64,000 nt of DNA from Streptomyces sp. AA1529 (GTDB lineage Bacteria; Actinomycetota; Actinomycetes; Streptomycetales; Streptomycetaceae): positions 30,025 to 94,024 of the forward strand of contig NZ_ALAP01000043.1 in assembly GCF_000280905.1 (NCBI RefSeq), written 5' to 3'. Under the pieces are notes generated by a model. That model ran no database searches. It worked only from the letters and a program-made list of their open reading frames with translations, and had not been told where the DNA came from. The translations under genes were made by a program, and so were the position numbers. Positions 61,104-64,000 of the stretch are shown here, piece after piece. Within the stretch, counting starts at the first letter, position 1. Each line of letters opens with the position of its first letter.

Positions 61104-61472
61104 ATGCCCATCACTCTGACCTCCGTGATCATCGACGCCGCCGACACCGAGAAGGAGAGCTCCTTCTGGCACCGGCTGCTCGGCGGCTCCCTCACCCCCA
61201 CACCGACCCACCACTTCGTTCAGGCCCCCGGCCTCCCGGTGATCGTCGTCCAGGCCGCCCCCGGACACACCGCCCCGAACTGGCCGGACGGCACCTCCCA
61301 GCAGATGCACCTCGACTTCGGCGTCGACGACCTCGCAACCGCCGACCGCGCGGCCACCGACGCCGGCGCCACCCGACTGCGGCCCACCGGCGAGACCACC
61401 CAGGAAACCCGCACCCGTAGCCGCGTGTACGCCAGCCCTGCCGGACACCCCTTCTGCCTGCGTTCGACCTGA
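61104..61472 (+). CDS. VOC-family (glyoxalase fold) protein
   Basis: 122 residues from ATG 61104 with CAGGAGA ahead. Features: first babb module (ITLTSVIIDAADTEKESSFW), HHFVQAPGLPVIVVQAAPGH and second module (MHLDFGVDDLATADRAATDA), ending YASPAGHPFCL. His in MHLDF is a likely metal ligand; the first ligand position looks altered. Probable operon partner of the SDR at 60298. Confidence 0.83.
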   Translation: MPITLTSVIIDAADTEKESSFWHRLLGGSLTPTPTHHFVQAPGLPVIVVQAAPGHTAPNWPDGTSQQMHLDFGVDDLATADRAATDAGATRLRPTGETTQETRTRSRVYASPAGHPFCLRST

Positions 61473-62217
61473 GCCAGTGAGGCGTTGCGTCCCCGACAGG
61501 GTGAGGGAACCGGCCGCGTCGAGCCTGTCGTAGCCGTCGGGAAAGTCCAGCCCGGCGGACCGGAGACGGGTCGCCCAAGCTGCAGCCCGACGTCCTGTAC
61601 GAGCCGTTCAAGTTGCGCGCCGAACTCGCGCCGCACATCTGCCATGTCGACGCGTCCCGCCACCGCCGCGGTCATGAACGACCGCCGCCGGGCCTGAACG
61701 CACCGTGATGGCCGACCAGCGTGGGAATCTCGCACGCAGTGAGCAACGGACGGTCCTCACCGACCACGGCCAGCTGCGCGCCGGCCCCGACGACGGGGCG
61801 ATCCCTCAGCCCAGCCACGGCACGACCCGCTGCGGGACCGACGGCGAGCACCGGGACACTGCTGTTCAGCTCGGTGTCGTGAGCGCGAAGAATGCCTCGT
61901 GAGCTGCCATCGCTCAAGCCGTGGTCGTCGGCGCTGAGGACGAGTGGTCGGGCAGTCACCGGACGGGTTCTTCGTCGAGGTCTCGACGCCCGAGCTGTTC
62001 GAACCAGTCGCCCACGAAGTCTGCCGACAGCGGCTGCGGATTCTGCCGGCATCAGGAGCCTCTGCTGCCGGATCAGCCGAGTGTTGAACGCGATACTCAC
62101 TGGCAGGTTCGGCCTCGATGTTCCTGTCTCCGCCGGGTTCTGGCGAGGTTCTCGTGGCTCGTGCTGTGGCGGAGATCCCGCTCTGTGTCCCCTGCGCTCG
62201 TCAGGCCCCGGACTGGA
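61473..62217. other. 745-base region with no intact gene
   Basis: A minus-strand stretch reads MADVRREFGAQLERLVQDVG (from about 61644) and, one frame over, TRLRSAGLDFPDGYDRLDAA GSLTLSGTQR (to 61483), which resembles the N-terminal part of a protein broken by frameshift, but I cannot name it. The remainder is GC-driven. No RNA gene seen. Confidence 0.35.
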
Positions 62218-62257
62218 CCGGTCACGGCCCCGGCTCAGGGGCCGGGGCCGTGACCGG
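62218..62257 (-). terminator. Strong hairpin terminator of the adenosine-deaminase gene
   Basis: Perfect 17-bp GC-rich stem (CCGGTCACGGCCCCGGC with its complement) and a 6-base TCAGGG loop, 21-61 bases after the stop of the minus-strand gene at 62279. Confidence 0.8.
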
Positions 62258-62278
62258 GGTGGGGCGACGGGGTCGGGG

Positions 62279-63907
62279 TCAGCGGGTGTCGGCGTGTGTG
62301 CGTTCGAAGCTGGTGAGGGTGGATTCGAGGTGCCATTGGGCGGCTGCCTTCGGGCTGTCGGCCAGGAGGCGGCCGCAGGCGCCGCCGGGCCTGCCGGTGC
62401 CGGGGTGTTCCTTCGCGCAGGCCGCGGCGGGCCGGTAGCCGTCGCGCGTCGGGTTGCCGCGCCACAGGCTGCGGCCCGGGAGGAAGGCGTACTCGAGGGA
62501 GGCCCGCGCCAGGTCTTTGAGTTCGGGGTAGCGCAGCCGGTAGGTGGTGGACGCGTACTGGAACTCGTGGCTGATGTCGGTGCGGGAGATGCCCGGGTCG
62601 TCGGTGGCCAGGACGACGGGCACGCCGTGGGCGCGGTAGGTGTTGAACGGGTGGTCGTCCCCCTTCACCCCGAGGATCTGTGCGTTGCTGGTGAGCGGCA
62701 CCTCGACGGCCGTCTCCCGGCGGGCCATGGTGCGGGTCAGCTGCTGCCAGTTGTCCTCGTGGACGAGGTCGACGCCGTGGCCGATGCGCTCGGCCTTCGC
62801 CACGTTCACCGCCTCGCCGATGTGGAAGGACAGGTCCTCCGGCTTGACCAGCCCGGGCCACAGCTCCCCGGCGTGCAGGGTGATGTGGGCCTTCGGATAC
62901 TGCTTGCCCAGGTAGCTCAGCATCCGCATCTGAAGCCGGTAGTTGCGCAGCGCACTCTCCCCGTCCTCGGGCTGGACGAGGTTGACGGCGACGAACCGCG
63001 GGTCGCGCTCGGCCAGCCGCAGGCCGAGTGCGATCTGGGTGAAGACGCGCTCGGGTGAACTCCCGCGGGAGACCTGCGAGATCCATCGGACGGGCAGCCG
63101 GCAGGCCCGGCGGGGGTGTGCGGTGTCGCAGTGTGCCTCGGTGCGGAACTCGGCGTTTGTACGGTCGGCGTCCTTCCGGGCCTGCGCCACCAGCCGGTCC
63201 AGCTTGCCGTCGGCGAGGAGCTTGCGATGCATCCGTGCCGGGTCCGGGTCCCAGCCGACCTGTTCGGCGAGCTTCTTCGCGCCGTCGGAGGCCGGGGTCG
63301 CCATCGTCTCCAGGTAGGACTGGTTCTGCCGGGTCGCATCCTCGGCGACCTCGGCGAGGAGCTTGCCCGGATGCCGCCAGGTCACCTCGCCGAACTTGCC
63401 GAAGGCAGCGAAGAAGTGATCATGCCCGGACTCGCCCTGCGGGAAGTCCTCCATGGACCAGGCCCGCACCAACTCCTTGTGGAACGCCTTGTCCGAGCGC
63501 GCGTCGGCGGCCGGGCGGGCACCGTCCTTGCACGGCGGCTGCACCGCGGTCATCGTCTTCGTCTCGATGCACAGCCCGTCCTGCGCGGCCAGCTCGATGA
63601 GGTACTCGGTGGTGACGGCGCCGGAGAGGTGGTTGTGCAGGTCGCCGCCCTTGGGCAGCTTCCGGAAGAAGTCCCGCAGCCGGCCGGGATCGTTGCGGAC
63701 GGATTCCAGATAGGCGGCGGTGCGCGCCTCGGCGGGCGTGGCAGGTGGCCGGACGGCGGGCCCGGCGGAGCGACCGGCCTCGTCGGACCGGGCCGCGTCG
63801 GATTGAGCGGCGGCCGGCAACGCGGTGAGCGCGGTCAGCAGACAGAGTGCGACGGCGCCGCTCGGGTACAGCACCCGACGGCGGCCGATACGGGATCGAT
63901 GAGTCAC
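62279..63907 (-). CDS. Secreted adenosine-deaminase-like protein
   Basis: 542 residues. N-terminal signal (RVLYPSGAVALCLLTALTAL PAAAQS, about 11-36). Amidohydrolase-type deaminase ligands: H91-x-H93 in GGDLHNHLSG, His/Glu in HITLHAGELWPG, His in RIGHGVDLVHE and Asp in LATDDPGIS. Longer than bacterial add gene products (about 340), with extra N-terminal segment like ADGF/CECR1 proteins that deaminate extracellular adenosine. The enzyme could act on adenosine or a related nucleoside outside the cell. The ATG codes for THRSRIGRRR, a basic start suited to export. Ends at a strong terminator. Confidence 0.88.
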   Translation of the reverse strand: MTHRSRIGRRRVLYPSGAVALCLLTALTALPAAAQSDAARSDEAGRSAGPAVRPPATPAEARTAAYLESVRNDPGRLRDFFRKLPKGGDLHNHLSGAVTTEYLIELAAQDGLCIETKTMTAVQPPCKDGARPAADARSDKAFHKELVRAWSMEDFPQGESGHDHFFAAFGKFGEVTWRHPGKLLAEVAEDATRQNQSYLETMATPASDGAKKLAEQVGWDPDPARMHRKLLADGKLDRLVAQARKDADRTNAEFRTEAHCDTAHPRRACRLPVRWISQVSRGSSPERVFTQIALGLRLAERDPRFVAVNLVQPEDGESALRNYRLQMRMLSYLGKQYPKAHITLHAGELWPGLVKPEDLSFHIGEAVNVAKAERIGHGVDLVHEDNWQQLTRTMARRETAVEVPLTSNAQILGVKGDDHPFNTYRAHGVPVVLATDDPGISRTDISHEFQYASTTYRLRYPELKDLARASLEYAFLPGRSLWRGNPTRDGYRPAAACAKEHPGTGRPGGACGRLLADSPKAAAQWHLESTLTSFERTHADTR

Positions 63908-64000
63908 CTCAACATGATCAAAGGGCCGGCCGGGATGTGTGACCGCGATCGCGGGGACGTCACTCGATCGTGGGATTGTCCCGAAGGGAGGAGGAAAGGG

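Noticed and set aside
61485..61735. Small gene in the 61.5-kb gap
   Set aside because: Protein-like pieces lie in two frames; at best a broken remnant that I cannot name.

Overview
The window is very GC-rich with a strong third-position GC bias, has frequent GTG and TTG starts, and carries several divergent regulator/enzyme pairs. It encodes the telomere-maintenance pair Tap (17469-19607) and Tpg (19612-20169), which is known from linear Streptomyces replicons. It is therefore best read as part of a Streptomyces (or very close relative) linear chromosome arm or large linear plasmid. The broken integrases, insertion-sequence relics and frameshifted genes also fit an accessory, end-proximal region.

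Layout. 0-6.4 kb: end of a TPC-type metal P-ATPase with a C-terminal hemerythrin-like domain, DUF2231 and HPP membrane proteins, a TetR/short-chain dehydrogenase (SDR) pair and a Nudix protein. 6.4-17 kb: uncharacterised proteins, a SpoIIE-type phosphatase, a penicillin-binding-protein-like hydrolase with a TetR, an XRE regulator and an SDR. 17.4-20.2 kb: tap-tpg. 20.2-31.1 kb: HEAT-repeat and barstar-like proteins, YdeI, VOC, an eroded quinone oxidoreductase, an SGNH hydrolase with a LuxR-type regulator, two broken integrase pieces and an ECF sigma factor coupled to a membrane protein. 31.6-37 kb: regulator/enzyme pairs (TetR/epimerase, MarR/metallo-hydrolase, TetR/PanE-like).

37.3-46.4 kb is one long minus-strand cluster led by a LacI regulator with twin operators. 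It holds an FAD oxidoreductase, a hydantoinase-A-type protein, a small HExxH protein, a permease, a Tat-exported glycosidase-like protein and an acetylxylan esterase-like protein. It looks like a catabolic operon of unknown substrate. 46.6-48.3 kb: TMEM175-like and DUF6790-like membrane proteins with a divergent MarR. 48.5-53.8 kb is a tightly overlapping five-gene operon of the STM4011-STM4015 families (two radical SAM enzymes, an alkaline-phosphatase-fold hydrolase, an ATP-grasp-like protein and a leucine-rich-repeat protein), a conserved set with no function known to me. It is the best candidate here for an undescribed pathway.

54-55.9 kb: MarR/amidohydrolase pair with a 26-bp perfect palindrome. 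55.9-59.6 kb: a graveyard of an IS110-family 5' end, a zinc-binding (RRQRL-type) relic, a P-loop relic, a broken DUF6461-like gene and a Tn3-type transposase C-terminus. 59.6-63.9 kb: TetR, SDR, VOC and a secreted adenosine-deaminase-like enzyme with a strong terminator hairpin.

All family assignments come from reading motifs and from memory; no database search was run.
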